Of a stretch of DNA of 64,000 bases, positions 1-7,228 are shown one piece after another. The position numbers and the translations under genes are program-made. The DNA is from Frateuria_A sp051900415 (GTDB lineage: Bacteria; Pseudomonadota; Gammaproteobacteria; Xanthomonadales; Rhodanobacteraceae). The notes beneath the pieces were generated by a model. That model was not told the origin of the DNA. It ran no database searches and was given only the letters and a program-made list of their open reading frames with translations. The DNA lies in NCBI RefSeq assembly GCF_051900415.1, contig NZ_JBHZGL010000006.1, forward strand, positions 1-64,000. Direction: 5' to 3'. Position 1 is the stretch's first letter; each line of letters starts with the position of its first letter.

Positions 1-59
1 CCAGCCTCCGCCTCACGCAGGAAGCCGATGATCTGTTCTTCGGAAAAGCGTTTCTTCAC
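1..59 (-). CDS. IS3-family transposase OrfA, 5' end only
   Basis: The first 59 bases read on the minus strand as the start of an IS3-type OrfA: a GTG start at 57-59 followed by V-K-K-R-F-S-E-E-Q-I-I-G-F-L-R-E-A-E-A, the typical N-terminus of the helix-turn-helix half of IS3-family transposases. A strong Shine-Dalgarno (GAAGGAG, plus-strand 68-74) sits 8 bases upstream. The rest of the element lies left of the window. Its terminus should lie just upstream, around 90-130, but I cannot place the inverted repeat or target duplication. The IS abuts the conjugation gene block, so it may have separated trbL from its usual downstream neighbours. Confidence 0.8.
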   Translation of the reverse strand, partial: MKKRFSEEQIIGFLREAEA

Positions 60-144
60 GTCCAATCTCCTTCAGATGGGGGATTGGACTCCAAACCGAG
101 GTGCTACTCAAAACTGGGGGGACGTCGCGGAGCCCCCAAGGGCA

Positions 145-323
145 ATGTTGCTCATGAGCAACATCCACCCGATGGGTTGCTTGTCCGGCCGGGTTACGGG
201 GTTTTTGGGTTAGTCCCTCCGGCGAGGGGCATTTTGCTCATGAGCAAAATTTCCGGCCGGACCCTTCGGGCATTGTTGCTCATAAGCACATAGGCCAATC
301 AGCGTTTTGCTCATGAGCAAAAT
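145..323. repeat. Four copies of a 20-bp palindrome, core TTGCTCATGAGCAA
   Basis: Perfect 20-nt palindromes lie at 145-164 (ATGTTGCTCATGAGCAACAT) and 231-250 (ATTTTGCTCATGAGCAAAAT). An 18-nt perfect version lies at 305-322 and a degenerate copy at about 273-292. Their centres are 86, 42 and 31 bp apart. They fill the gap between the IS end and the 3' end of trbL; this 1-424 stretch holds no other gene that I can see. Short, perfect, repeated dyads of this kind on conjugative elements are usually operators for a plasmid regulator or part of an origin. Which one applies here cannot be told from the sequence. Confidence 0.75.
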
Positions 324-424
324 TGACCCGTAGCCTTGGAATTGGCACTCTTACAACCGAGTGAGGTCGCGTTGAGCTACCGCGTAAGGGCCGGGAGAAA
401 TCCCGGCCCTTACCTTTTGCGGCG

Positions 425-2128
425 TCACTCATCAGGTGAGGGTAGGTTGACCTGTACGCTACCGCCGCCCCCATCACCTGGCCGGACTTGGTCGAGGGCG
501 CGCTGTGCCAACTGACTGGCTGTCTGGCGTCCCTGCTGGCCGGCAGCTATGCCAGCGGAGCCAAAGGATTCCGCTGGTTTCTTTATGAGATCGGCCGGCC
601 TACCTATCTTCTGCCCCCCCTTCGCGTTTGGCGCAGCTTTCTGACTCTGACCTGCGCTGCTTGCAGGCGGGTGAGCTGCCGATGCTGGGCCCTTCGAGCT
701 GCTTGCCTCTGCTGCGGGGCGAGCCTGGTTTGCGGCTGGACTGCCCGTAGCAGACGAGGGTATGGCCCTGGATGTAGCTCCCATGCTGGGGCGATCCCTG
801 CTGGTAGGCGATGGTTGCCTACTCAAGCCACCACCGACCGAGGGGAATGCCGCCGCAGCCGGTGCAGGTGGGGTGCCAGCCGCACCGCCCGCAAGGGCAC
901 CTTGGGTACTATCGGCGGCCGTTAGTGGCGGCGCATGCGTCGCGCCTCCTGTGGCGGTGGCGCTGGCACCCTTGGAGCTTCCCTTGGTGGACTGCCGAGC
1001 GTGCTCGCGGAGCTGCCCTTGTTGGAAATTGCTCTTGAGGAACTCGCCCAAGTTCTGCGCAGGTGCGGTTGCCTTTCGAGCTAAGCCGGACAGTGCCGCT
1101 TGTCCGGCCCCGGCAGCACCTGTTGCTGCTTTGAAGATCAGCCCCGCGCCAGCAGCCTTAGTGGCGATACCGCCTATCCCACCCTGAGCAACAGCGCCGG
1201 CGGCTTGGGCGACCACGGAAGCACCACTCTTGCCCAAGCCACCGCCAGCGGTGGCTAGCATGCGTCCCGCACCCATCGCCGCGGCACCGCCCATGGCTGC
1301 ACCCGTTGCCGTACCCAGCATCGCGCCTGCACCGAGAGACGGCGAGCCAGACATAAGGCCGGCGGCAAGGTTGGGCGCCTGCATACAAAGCAGCGCGATC
1401 GCGAGAGTGGCTCCCATGGCCACGATGGCGTCATGGACGCTGACGCCCGTAGCGGGCACTACGGAAGGCAGTACCGTGCCGGCAATCGCCACAATGAACG
1501 TCAGCGTCATCAGTTTGATGCCGTGAGAAATGACCGCCCCGAGCGATTTTTCGCTCAAGAACTTGGTGTGCTTCCAAGGTCCGAAAGGCAACAACACCAT
1601 CGAGAGGACCGCCACGATCATGAACTCAAGGTAGGCGATGAAGCACTGGATCGCGATCATCAAAAAGGCGGCGATCGTGCCGACGATGCAAAGCTCGTAG
1701 AGCCCGATCGTCGGCAGGTTTTCCATCGTGCCCGTGAAGCCATGCGCCAAAGTGCTGACCTTATCGAGCATGGGCTGAGCGACGTTGAATCCGAAGTCGA
1801 CGATGGCGGAAGGGTCTTGCACCGATGGGCCTGGCGCGTTGCCTCCGGCAGTCTGTCCGGCCCACACAAAGCCCTGAACGATCACGGCAACGAGCTTGGG
1901 CCACTGAGTCACAAGCAGCACGAAGAGGCCGTAGCCGAGCAGCTTGCGCATGCTCTTGACCACGATCTGCCCGCCTTCGGCGGCGATCGCGAACAACCCG
2001 AAAAAGACCAGGTCGATGCCCATGATCGTGTAGAGCAGGTGGTTGGCAGACGGTCCAAGGCGCCCGAATCCGCCGCCTATCGCGTGCACGAACGTGTTGA
2101 GGATGTGGGTAAGCAGTCCCTCATTCAT
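425..2128 (-). CDS. trbL: P-type conjugative transfer protein TrbL (VirB6-like)
   Basis: 567 aa. Residues 1 to about 260 hold several hydrophobic segments typical of TrbL/VirB6, the polytopic inner-membrane part of the type IV secretion channel. The remaining half is low-complexity Ala/Gly/Ser/Pro sequence, first hydrophobic and glycine-rich (about 255-360) and then polar and probably disordered, as is usual for TrbL tails. The ATG at 2128 overlaps the end of the upstream lipoprotein gene by 8 bases, so it is co-translated with the trb genes. It is the last gene of the leftward block before the palindromes and the IS. The family call rests on the membrane architecture, the Gly/Ala tail and the trbJ-trbK-trbL order. 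Confidence 0.85.
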   Translation of the reverse strand: MNEGLLTHILNTFVHAIGGGFGRLGPSANHLLYTIMGIDLVFFGLFAIAAEGGQIVVKSMRKLLGYGLFVLLVTQWPKLVAVIVQGFVWAGQTAGGNAPGPSVQDPSAIVDFGFNVAQPMLDKVSTLAHGFTGTMENLPTIGLYELCIVGTIAAFLMIAIQCFIAYLEFMIVAVLSMVLLPFGPWKHTKFLSEKSLGAVISHGIKLMTLTFIVAIAGTVLPSVVPATGVSVHDAIVAMGATLAIALLCMQAPNLAAGLMSGSPSLGAGAMLGTATGAAMGGAAAMGAGRMLATAGGGLGKSGASVVAQAAGAVAQGGIGGIATKAAGAGLIFKAATGAAGAGQAALSGLARKATAPAQNLGEFLKSNFQQGQLREHARQSTKGSSKGASATATGGATHAPPLTAADSTQGALAGGAAGTPPAPAAAAFPSVGGGLSRQPSPTSRDRPSMGATSRAIPSSATGSPAANQARPAAEASSSKGPASAAHPPASSAGQSQKAAPNAKGGQKIGRPADLIKKPAESFGSAGIAAGQQGRQTASQLAQRALDQVRPGDGGGGSVQVNLPSPDE

Positions 2129-2384
2129 GGTGCTTGTCCTCCGTCGCCTTGCTCTCTTCCCATAGGGTGTAGTTCCTGGGCTTCGCGCTTGACTTGTGGA
2201 TCTCCCACGCCGGCGCCTTGCCGTTGGAAAAGCCTTTCAGTGCGTCTCGGTTCGCCGCGACGGCCTGTTTCTCTGCAGCGCCGGCTCCGAGGGGCAGTTC
2301 TTTGGACGGGCCACTGCATGCGGCCAAGGCAGCCACGATGAGAGCGATTGCGGTCAGGCGGATGGATATGGACTCGATAGTCAT
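2121..2384 (-). CDS. trbK: TrbK-like entry-exclusion-type lipoprotein
   Basis: 87 aa. It has an N-terminal hydrophobic signal followed by a lipobox (L-A-A-C at about residues 20-23), giving a small lipoprotein of about 65 mature residues. Its position between trbJ and trbL matches TrbK of IncP-type systems, a small lipoprotein that blocks entry of like plasmids. The start overlaps the stop of the upstream ribbon-helix-helix gene (ATGA). The mature part contains A-A-N-R-D-A-L-K-G-F-S and P-A-W-E, shared with the C-terminal tail of TrbJ in the same operon (see findings). The TrbK label rests on position and lipobox rather than on sequence recognition. Confidence 0.6.
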   Translation of the reverse strand: MTIESISIRLTAIALIVAALAACSGPSKELPLGAGAAEKQAVAANRDALKGFSNGKAPAWEIHKSSAKPRNYTLWEESKATEDKHHE

Positions 2385-2917
2385 CAGGCGTCCTTGTCGT
2401 CGAAGGTGAGGGCATCGTGGTCAGCCGGGTCTACGGCCGGCGCACCGGGACCGCCGACATGGGCGAAGTCACCTTCATTGAAGGTGAGGATCTTCTCTGC
2501 GAGGCGGTCAACGAGGGTTCGGTCGTCCGACAGGGCTTTTCCGGCTTCGCTGGCCAGGAAGCTGTAGAAGCTGGCAGCCCGCTTTTGCCCCTCTGCGGTT
2601 GGTGGCGGCAGCATGGCCACGATGTTTTTGACAGCTACTGCGAGCACTTCAGCAGTAGCCCGCTGGTGGAACGTGACGCGAGCCTGCTCACGTCGCATGG
2701 CGCGAAGCTCGCCCTTCAGCAGCTCGTCGCGCATGTCGCCGCTAGCCGGGTCATATCGTTCGGCCAATGCCTTCTCGATGATCGACGTCTGAGAGATGCG
2801 TCTTGCCGCGGCCTCCTGTTTGACCGCTCTGGCTAAGGATTTGGGCAGGTTCACGTACAAACGCTCGCCAGCGCCCGTTGCCCGCTGCTGGCGAACTGGC
2901 TTCTTCTTAATGGTCAT
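2384..2917 (-). CDS. Ribbon-helix-helix type DNA-binding protein in the trb operon
   Basis: 177 aa starting at MTIKKK. The frame stays open upstream to 3064, but ATG 2917 is preceded by GAGGGG and lies 10 bases after the trbJ stop, so I use it. Residues 20-50 (R-L-Y-V-N-L-P-K-S-L-A-R-A-V-K then helix-forming R-R-I-S-Q-T-S-I-I-E-K-A-L-A-E-R) look like a MetJ/Arc beta-strand plus two helices. The rest is charged and helical with an acidic tail. RHH proteins on conjugative elements are commonly relaxosome or autoregulatory factors. Presence inside the mating-pore operon, between trbJ and trbK, is unusual. The exact role is unknown. Confidence 0.6.
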   Translation of the reverse strand: MTIKKKPVRQQRATGAGERLYVNLPKSLARAVKQEAAARRISQTSIIEKALAERYDPASGDMRDELLKGELRAMRREQARVTFHQRATAEVLAVAVKNIVAMLPPPTAEGQKRAASFYSFLASEAGKALSDDRTLVDRLAEKILTFNEGDFAHVGGPGAPAVDPADHDALTFDDKDA

Positions 2918-2927
2918 CGCAGTCCCC

Positions 2928-3731
2928 TCAATGCGCCCACGGCGCATAGCTGTCGGGGCTGGACTGTGGCTTTCCTTCCCAAGCGGGCTTGCCGCCATCC
3001 GAGAAGCCCTTGAGCGCAGCTCGGTTGGCCGCCTCCGCGGCGGCGTCGGCGGAAGCGTCCGCACTCATGTGCTGCAGCATGGCTTGCTGGTACGTCGCCG
3101 TTTGCGCGTTGAGGCTTTGAAGCTGGCCAGCAACATTCATCGAGAGCTGGTTGCCAGCTTGGATAGCCGCCAAAGCGCCTTTGGCTGCGGCCGAGTCAGC
3201 TCCTAGGCGGGCGATGTCGGCCTGCGTCGCCGGCAGCTTGTTGAGGACGCTGGCGCCGGTGGCTAAAGCATCTTCCATGTTTGCCTGATCGGCCTGGTGC
3301 CACTGCTTCACGTAGGCATCGAGGTTCTGCCAAGCCTGGTTGCTCGCATACGTCGAGGGATACATGTTGCGGTAGCGGTCGCGCATGTTGCTGAGGTTGC
3401 TTTCCAGCCCTTTGATGCGCTGGATTGACGCCATCAGGTTTGCCATGTTCGAGCGGTAACTGCTTACCAAGCTCTCGGGCATCGCCGCCAAGTTGAGCGC
3501 CTGGTTTTCAAGCATCTGCACTTGGTTGCTGATCTGGTTGATTTGGTTTGCGATCTGAGTGGCGTCGTCGAGATTCGATTGCAGCGTGTGGTACGCGTTG
3601 ACGATCGACTCGGTGAAGTTCGCCGGATCGAATACGACCCACTGTGCGGTGGCTGGCATCGCGCCGAGCAACACGAGCACGAACGCGAGAAGCCCGAGGC
3701 GGGCTGGCCGAAGAAAGCGATTCGTTTGCAT
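2928..3731 (-). CDS. trbJ: P-type conjugative transfer protein TrbJ (VirB5-like)
   Basis: 267 aa with a cleavable signal peptide ending at A-M-P-A-T-A-Q (about residue 29). It is followed by the TrbJ hallmark V-F-D-P-A-N-F-T-E-S and long Gln/Asn-rich amphipathic helices (residues 45-210), as in VirB5/TrbJ pilus-associated proteins that decorate the type IV secretion pilus tip. Length matches the family. It starts the trb part of the leftward operon; the next upstream gene ends about 90 bases away. The last 35 residues form a separate tail shared with the lipoprotein two genes downstream. Confidence 0.9.
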   Translation of the reverse strand: MQTNRFLRPARLGLLAFVLVLLGAMPATAQWVVFDPANFTESIVNAYHTLQSNLDDATQIANQINQISNQVQMLENQALNLAAMPESLVSSYRSNMANLMASIQRIKGLESNLSNMRDRYRNMYPSTYASNQAWQNLDAYVKQWHQADQANMEDALATGASVLNKLPATQADIARLGADSAAAKGALAAIQAGNQLSMNVAGQLQSLNAQTATYQQAMLQHMSADASADAAAEAANRAALKGFSDGGKPAWEGKPQSSPDSYAPWAH

Positions 3732-3823
3732 GGTTTTCCTTGATCTAGTTGCGCCCTAGGCCGTCTTACTTACGGCGCAGGCGTGCAGCCACGCGGTTGC
3801 GCGGCGCAGTCTCTGACTAGGTG

Positions 3824-4945
3824 CTACGGCGAGGCGGAAGCCTCCCGTTGAGGCGCGGGATCTTGGTGAGATCCACACGCCATCCCGAAGTTGCGGGAGA
3901 AATCGGCGAGGTGCTTATCGATACGGCTCCGCGTCTCCGGGTCGTCTCGTGTGGCCAAGCCCTGTCGCCTCTGCTCAGCGCGGCGCACCCTGTTCTCTAT
4001 CTCAAGGGCTTGCTTCTGGCGTTCTCTTTCGATGGGCAAGCCGACGTCTGGAACGAATTGGCCAGCCTGGGCCCGCTTAAGGAGACTCTGCAGGTAGCTG
4101 ACAGGCTTTTCGATCCGCCTGCCTCGCTGCCCCCGGCGCACTGCGCCCTCAAGCTCGTCGAGGATTGGTTGCGCGAGGTCGCCGCGGAGATCGCCGCTGC
4201 GCATGGCCTTTTGCACTTCTGCGACTACTACCTGAGCTTCGCCCGGTGGCAGCGAATTTGGGGGAACGAGCCCGGGTGAGGCGGGTGATGTAGTAGTACT
4301 AGCTTCTGTATTTGGTACTACTTCAGTAGTTACTAAGGGGCCTGAAATGCCGGCGCCGGGCAAACCGTCGCCGGCTTTCCAGGCGCCGGCACCAACCGGG
4401 GCCTGAATTTCAGGCGCCGGTTCGACACCACCGGCTTTCCACCCACCGGCTTCGACCGGAGCCTGAATTTCAGGCCTCGGTGGCGTTGATGGCGGCGAGC
4501 AGTCCGAACCGCCGCGACAAAGCACCCAACGTTGGCGACCATAAGTGCCGTCTGGGTTCCTCACCTGTATACGCGCAAGGCAGCCTTGTTCCTCCAGCTC
4601 GGAAAGAATGGTGCGAAGCTGGTCGCGCCCAACTTCAAGCACCTTCCGGAGGTGTCGGACACTGATCACCCAGCCTGGGGGAAAGGACACCAGGGCGGTC
4701 CAGGCGCCGACAGTCCTGAGGCTAAACTTGAGCATCTGGAATCGCTTTGGCCCTTGCCAGATATCTCGGTTGTCGACAATGGTGAAGCCGGCCGGGTAAC
4801 CATCGTCGTACTCAAACTCAACGATTTGGTCATCCTTCTCGCTTACTGAGCGGCCCCCACTCATCGTGGCTTTTCCTCCGGCGCCAGCGAGGCTCTTGCG
4901 GCTAGCAAGTCGAGTTTTCGGGTTCGCCTTCGAGAGCGCTTCCAT
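3824..4945 (-). CDS. Winged-helix DNA-binding protein, possible plasmid replication or regulatory protein
   Basis: 373 aa. Residues about 65-145 look like a helix-turn-helix / winged-helix module: a helix pair around V-R-H-L-R-K-V-L-E-V-G-R-D-Q-L-R-T-I-L-S-E-L-E-E-Q-G followed by a wing. This kind of domain occurs in plasmid and phage replication proteins. Residues 155-205 are Pro/Gly-rich and contain a 20-residue duplication (E-I-Q-A-P-V ... W-K-A-G). The C-terminal third is charged and helical. It is translationally coupled to the 109-aa gene (TAATG) and lies upstream of trbJ on the same strand. The replication role is inference; a regulator of the conjugation genes is equally possible. Confidence 0.5.
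   Translation of the reverse strand: MEALSKANPKTRLASRKSLAGAGGKATMSGGRSVSEKDDQIVEFEYDDGYPAGFTIVDNRDIWQGPKRFQMLKFSLRTVGAWTALVSFPPGWVISVRHLRKVLEVGRDQLRTILSELEEQGCLARIQVRNPDGTYGRQRWVLCRGGSDCSPPSTPPRPEIQAPVEAGGWKAGGVEPAPEIQAPVGAGAWKAGDGLPGAGISGPLVTTEVVPNTEASTTTSPASPGLVPPNSLPPGEAQVVVAEVQKAMRSGDLRGDLAQPILDELEGAVRRGQRGRRIEKPVSYLQSLLKRAQAGQFVPDVGLPIERERQKQALEIENRVRRAEQRRQGLATRDDPETRSRIDKHLADFSRNFGMACGSHQDPAPQREASASP
4340..4475. repeat. Approximately 60-bp tandem repeat with GCCTGAATTTCAGGC dyads inside the winged-helix gene
   Basis: GCCTGAATTTCAGGC occurs at 4401-4415 and again exactly 60 bp on at 4461-4475. A partial copy (GCCTGAAATGCC) starts near 4340. The repeat encodes the duplicated E-I-Q-A-P-V segment. 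Repeated dyads within a possible initiator gene could be binding sites, or simply a coding duplication. Confidence 0.55.
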
Positions 4946-5274
4946 TAACCCACCCCCTGGCTTGCTTTCTTGGATAGGCGAGGGCGTCCGGGCTTTCGAT
5001 GGGCCTGCCCAGTGGGCTCGATGGGCTCAACGGGCCCAGCGATAGCATTTCCGTCACTCAGCCCGAGGGCTGCCTTGATGTCCCTTATAAGCACGACATA
5101 TTTGCGTGCCCCGCCACCGGGCGCCGGAACCAAGGGGTAGGGGAACGTACCGCGATAGATCCGGGTACGTGCATTGGAGGCAGCAGTGCGCGGGTTGGAT
5201 AGTCCACCTATCACTAAGGCCTCGGCCGGCGTCACGGCGAGAACGGGGACTTGCAGGGAAGGGGCAATAGACAT
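4945..5274 (-). CDS. Small DNA-binding-like protein of the conjugative element
   Basis: 109 aa, not recognised with certainty. Residues 14-70 (T-P-A-E-A-L-V-I-G-G-L-S-N followed by R-I-Y-R-G-T-F-P-Y-P-L and R-K-Y-V-V-L-I-R-D-I-K-A-A-L-G-L) resemble an excisionase/AlpA-type winged helix. The C-terminus carries G-R-P-R, an AT-hook-like motif. It is the first gene of the TAATG-coupled pair with the 373-aa protein, upstream of trb. A role as regulator or partner of the downstream protein is plausible; no catalytic motif is visible. Confidence 0.5.
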   Translation of the reverse strand: MSIAPSLQVPVLAVTPAEALVIGGLSNPRTAASNARTRIYRGTFPYPLVPAPGGGARKYVVLIRDIKAALGLSDGNAIAGPVEPIEPTGQAHRKPGRPRLSKKASQGVG

Positions 5275-5383
5275 GGTCTCGATCTCTGATCGGAGGTCGA
5301 GGTCGCTGTGCTTGCAGTGATTTAGGCGCGGACGCTGGTGCGGCGAGAGACGCGGCGCGACCTGGAGGCCGGAAACTGGCTAC

Positions 5384-5863
5384 TCAGCGCACGCCTGAGA
5401 GGCGAGGAGGGCGATCAAAGGTGTCCGGCGCGTCTGGGAGAGAAGGCGGGGGCAATTCTAGCGAGCCCGTCTTTGTCGACGCCCAGATGATCAGCGGCAG
5501 GTGGGGCCAGATGATTTGCGGACTATCTAGCGTCAGGGCGATTAGGAACATCCCCGCCAAGGAACCCAAGAGCGTGAGCGCTAGCGGCGCTACTGCCCAT
5601 ATCAAGGGGACAAGCTGTACCGGGTGGCCAATGTGATAGTGCGCCGCTATGGCCCCAAGTACCACAAACACGGCTGTTGGAATGACGGTAAACATGGCCA
5701 GCAGCGAGACGCGTGATGCCCACAGGCCACGCGAGAGCTTTTGCAGGTTCGATCCCGCTCCACACATTCGTTTGATCAGGTGCAGAGGCCAAGCCAGCAA
5801 GCGCGTGCATAGAGCACCAAGGGCGCGTGATTGGCCACAGGCGCCCTCTTGCTTTGTTGTCAT
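5384..5863 (-). CDS. Small membrane protein of the element, unknown function
   Basis: 159 aa from the ATG at 5863 (M-T-T-K-Q-E); an in-frame ATG at 5878 is an alternative. It has a basic, Cys-containing cytoplasmic-looking N-terminus, then two strong hydrophobic segments (about residues 50-75 and 83-112), a third weaker one (about 115-128), and a Pro-rich soluble tail. The open frame continues upstream to 6796, but that part is antisense to ietA and not credible. No family was recognised. The same strand and spacing suggest it belongs to the conjugation/regulatory block. Confidence 0.5.
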   Translation of the reverse strand: MTTKQEGACGQSRALGALCTRLLAWPLHLIKRMCGAGSNLQKLSRGLWASRVSLLAMFTVIPTAVFVVLGAIAAHYHIGHPVQLVPLIWAVAPLALTLLGSLAGMFLIALTLDSPQIIWPHLPLIIWASTKTGSLELPPPSLPDAPDTFDRPPRLSGVR

Positions 5864-6056
5864 ACGCACATCGCCCATGCAGGCCGTATCGGCAGCGTGT
5901 CCGGGAACTTGAGCGTCCTGTGACAGCAGGAGACGAGCGGCAACGTTGTGCCACTGCAAAGGAGGGGTAGTCCCCGGGTGCAACGGCGTACGCCCAGTGA
6001 CCTGTTGCGGCGGTCGACACCATGTGCGAGTATGCGATAAATAGGCCACATCGACA

Positions 6057-7217
6057 ATGAAAAAAACAACTACAAAACAAAATGTTACTGATTTGATGGC
6101 CCAAATCGACAGATTTAGGTCGGAATTGGTCCAGGTTGCGCGCTTGGGTGCAAAGGGGGATGGGGAAAGACTAAGGATCCAGGTGCTGCGACTGATCCGG
6201 GCGCTACGCTCGGAGGGTGACGATCTAGCCGACGTTCTACAGGCGGCTGTTTTTGGTCGTGACGAATCGACTACGGCCAGCGCTATTCGGTCGATGCCAC
6301 GACGCGGCAGCGCTGCTTTACCAGCACCGGTACCGACCGACGGAGATAGCCGCCTTGAGCTTCTGCGGGTCGAAGATCCGCCGATCATGCCCCACAAGCT
6401 TGTGCAGTCGTCCGATGTCATACGGCGTCTTGACATGCTAGTTGCCGAACGCCGCTCTGCCTCTAAGCTCGCACGGGCGAACCTAAAGCCGTCGCACACG
6501 GTGTTGTTCACCGGCCCGCCGGGCGTTGGCAAGACGCTAGCTGCACGCCACCTGTCGTTGCAGCTAAAGATGCCGCTGCTCGTACTGGATCTTGCGAGCG
6601 TAATCAGCAGTTTCCTAGGCCGCACCGGAAACAACATAAAGCAGACGTTTGAGTTCGCTAAACGCCGGGACTGCATCTTTTTCTTGGACGAACTGGATGC
6701 AGTCGCGAAGCGGCGTGATGATGAAAGTGATGTTGGCGAGCTAAAGCGGCTGGTGACTGTGCTGTTGCAGGAGATCGACCTTTGGAACTCCAACAACTTG
6801 CTCGTTGCGGCGACGAATCACGCCAGCCTGCTAGATCCTGCGGTCTGGCGACGTTTCGATAGCACGGTTGAGTTCCCCACGCCTACCGCAGAAATGCTGA
6901 GGGAGCTTGGGAGGCTCGTTTCGGACAAAACCGACTTGGTGCCACGAGAGTGGCGCGATGCCCTGGCGGTGGTTGGCGCCGGGACCTCGCAGAGCGACTA
7001 TGTGCGTGACCTTAATCGCCTACGTAGAGCAACTTTGCTGGGCGGTAAGACTGAGGGGCAGCTGGTGCTTGCAGAACTGGTCGCTGCCCGTGCGGCTGAC
7101 CTGAAACTTAGCGACCGCAAGAAGCTCGCTGTTTCCTTGGTTAACTCCGGTCTCTCGCAGCGGGAGGCCAGCAAGCTGGCTAACGTTGCCCGCGAAACCC
7201 TTCGTTCGACGCTCTAA
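6057..7217 (+). CDS. ietA: AAA+ ATPase of an IetAS defence / plasmid-stability pair
   Basis: 386 aa. An N-terminal helical region (1-110) is followed by an AAA+ core: Walker A G-P-P-G-V-G-K-T (153-160), Walker B F-F-L-D-E-L-D (208-214), sensor-1 A-A-T-N-H (251-255, Asn 254) and arginines R265/R266 after the sensor. The C-terminal 80 residues include a helix-turn-helix-like stretch (S-G-L-S-Q-R-E-A-S-K-L-A-N-V-A). It is followed 11 bases later by a subtilase gene, the IetA-IetS order. IetAS was described on an Agrobacterium Ti plasmid as a stability/incompatibility module with toxin-antitoxin behaviour, and later as anti-phage. Here IetA is expected to be the ATPase that controls the protease. 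Base composition is visibly lower in GC than the host genes to the right. Confidence 0.8.
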   Translation: MKKTTTKQNVTDLMAQIDRFRSELVQVARLGAKGDGERLRIQVLRLIRALRSEGDDLADVLQAAVFGRDESTTASAIRSMPRRGSAALPAPVPTDGDSRLELLRVEDPPIMPHKLVQSSDVIRRLDMLVAERRSASKLARANLKPSHTVLFTGPPGVGKTLAARHLSLQLKMPLLVLDLASVISSFLGRTGNNIKQTFEFAKRRDCIFFLDELDAVAKRRDDESDVGELKRLVTVLLQEIDLWNSNNLLVAATNHASLLDPAVWRRFDSTVEFPTPTAEMLRELGRLVSDKTDLVPREWRDALAVVGAGTSQSDYVRDLNRLRRATLLGGKTEGQLVLAELVAARAADLKLSDRKKLAVSLVNSGLSQREASKLANVARETLRSTL

Positions 7218-7228
7218 AGGAGTAGTGC

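Noticed and set aside
5864..6796. Upstream extension of the 159-aa membrane protein frame
   Set aside because: The extension is antisense to the AAA+ ATPase gene and reads as Ser/Arg-rich noise.
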